5,771 nt of DNA from Nitrospirae bacterium GWC2_57_9 (GTDB lineage Bacteria > Nitrospirota > UBA9217). Shown here one piece after another: positions 5,590 to 5,771 of this stretch; position 1 is the stretch's first letter, and each line of letters starts with the position of its first letter. The notes beneath the pieces are model-generated. The model did not search any database. It was not told where the DNA came from and worked only from the letters and a program-made list of their open reading frames with translations. A program made the translations under genes and the position numbers. Location: assembly GCA_001805085.1 (NCBI GenBank), contig MHEA01000134.1, positions 314 through 6,084 of the forward strand. The letters are read 5' to 3'.

Positions 5590-5771
5590 ATGCACTATTG
5601 GAAAATTAGCAGCCTAAAAGAAGAAATTAGAAAGGGAGAGCTTACAGAGAAAGACAGGTTCTTGTACGCCTTAATCTATATCATCCTTACTGCAATCAGC
5701 GTGGAAGCAATGGCACTGATGCCCGCTGAAAACAGTAATGTATGGGATGTTATCAATAGTGTTTCAAATAT
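5590..5771 (+). CDS. Partial gene for an unrecognised small membrane protein, cut by the right edge
   Basis: From ATG 5590 the frame stays open to the window edge for 60 full codons. AGGGTGG (5579-5585) four bases upstream is a plausible, slightly imperfect ribosome binding site. The N-terminus is charged and amphipathic (residues 1-23, including KEEIRKGELTEKDR), then a hydrophobic segment at about 24-44 looks like a first membrane helix, followed by a polar stretch. There is no cleavable signal peptide. I do not recognise the family; small multi-helix bacterial membrane proteins of unknown function often begin this way. GC by hand count is about 38% (70 of 182), against about 62% in a 60-base sample of the cyclase gene (5221-5280). 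This marks a compositional break and possible foreign origin. The 74-base gap after the cyclase shows no clear promoter of its own. Confidence 0.68.
   Translation, partial: MHYWKISSLKEEIRKGELTEKDRFLYALIYIILTAISVEAMALMPAENSNVWDVINSVSN

Noticed and set aside
1..5771. CRISPR array, tRNA, rRNA, insertion sequence or att site
   Set aside because: No regularly spaced repeats, cloverleaf, rRNA core, transposase or terminal inverted repeats were seen by eye on either strand.

Overview
This is a GC-rich Gram-negative chromosomal window with every supported gene on the + strand. It holds three complete genes and the start of a fourth. The outer-membrane barrel protein and the membrane diguanylate cyclase point to a didermic, free-living bacterium. 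The general style suggests Nitrospirota or a Geobacter-like Desulfobacterota lineage, but that is inference only; no marker gene fixes the taxon.

Layout. Positions 1-252 hold no convincing gene. Positions 253-304 carry a repeat cluster (two ATTCC copies plus one inverted GGAAT) abutting a strong sigma70-type promoter with an extended -10. This drives a very large gene (347-3277, TTG start set by a perfect AGGAGG). Its product is exported and has three parts: an HExxH gluzincin-type peptidase domain, a six-repeat TolB/PD40-type beta-propeller, and a C-terminal Omp85-like outer-membrane barrel.

A 136-base gap follows, with a small hairpin, an exact 12-bp tandem duplication and an imperfect palindrome. 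Next is an atypical short-chain dehydrogenase/reductase of the NDUFA9-like/NAD(P)-binding type (3414-4304) with an excellent ribosome binding site. Then comes a 7-bp hairpin, a promoter with a perfect TATAAT, and a six-helix membrane diguanylate cyclase (4430-5515, also TTG-initiated). The cyclase has an intact GGEEF signature and RxxD I-site, but Asn in place of the usual guanine-contacting Asp. After a further inverted repeat, a clearly AT-richer gene for a small predicted membrane protein starts at 5590 and runs off the right edge.

How the genes relate. Promoters and hairpins between them suggest independent transcription units rather than one operon. Nothing seen ties the cell-surface peptidase/propeller/barrel protein, the reductase and the c-di-GMP enzyme into one pathway. 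The most distinctive item is the three-domain surface protein; the second is the substrate-pocket substitution in the cyclase.
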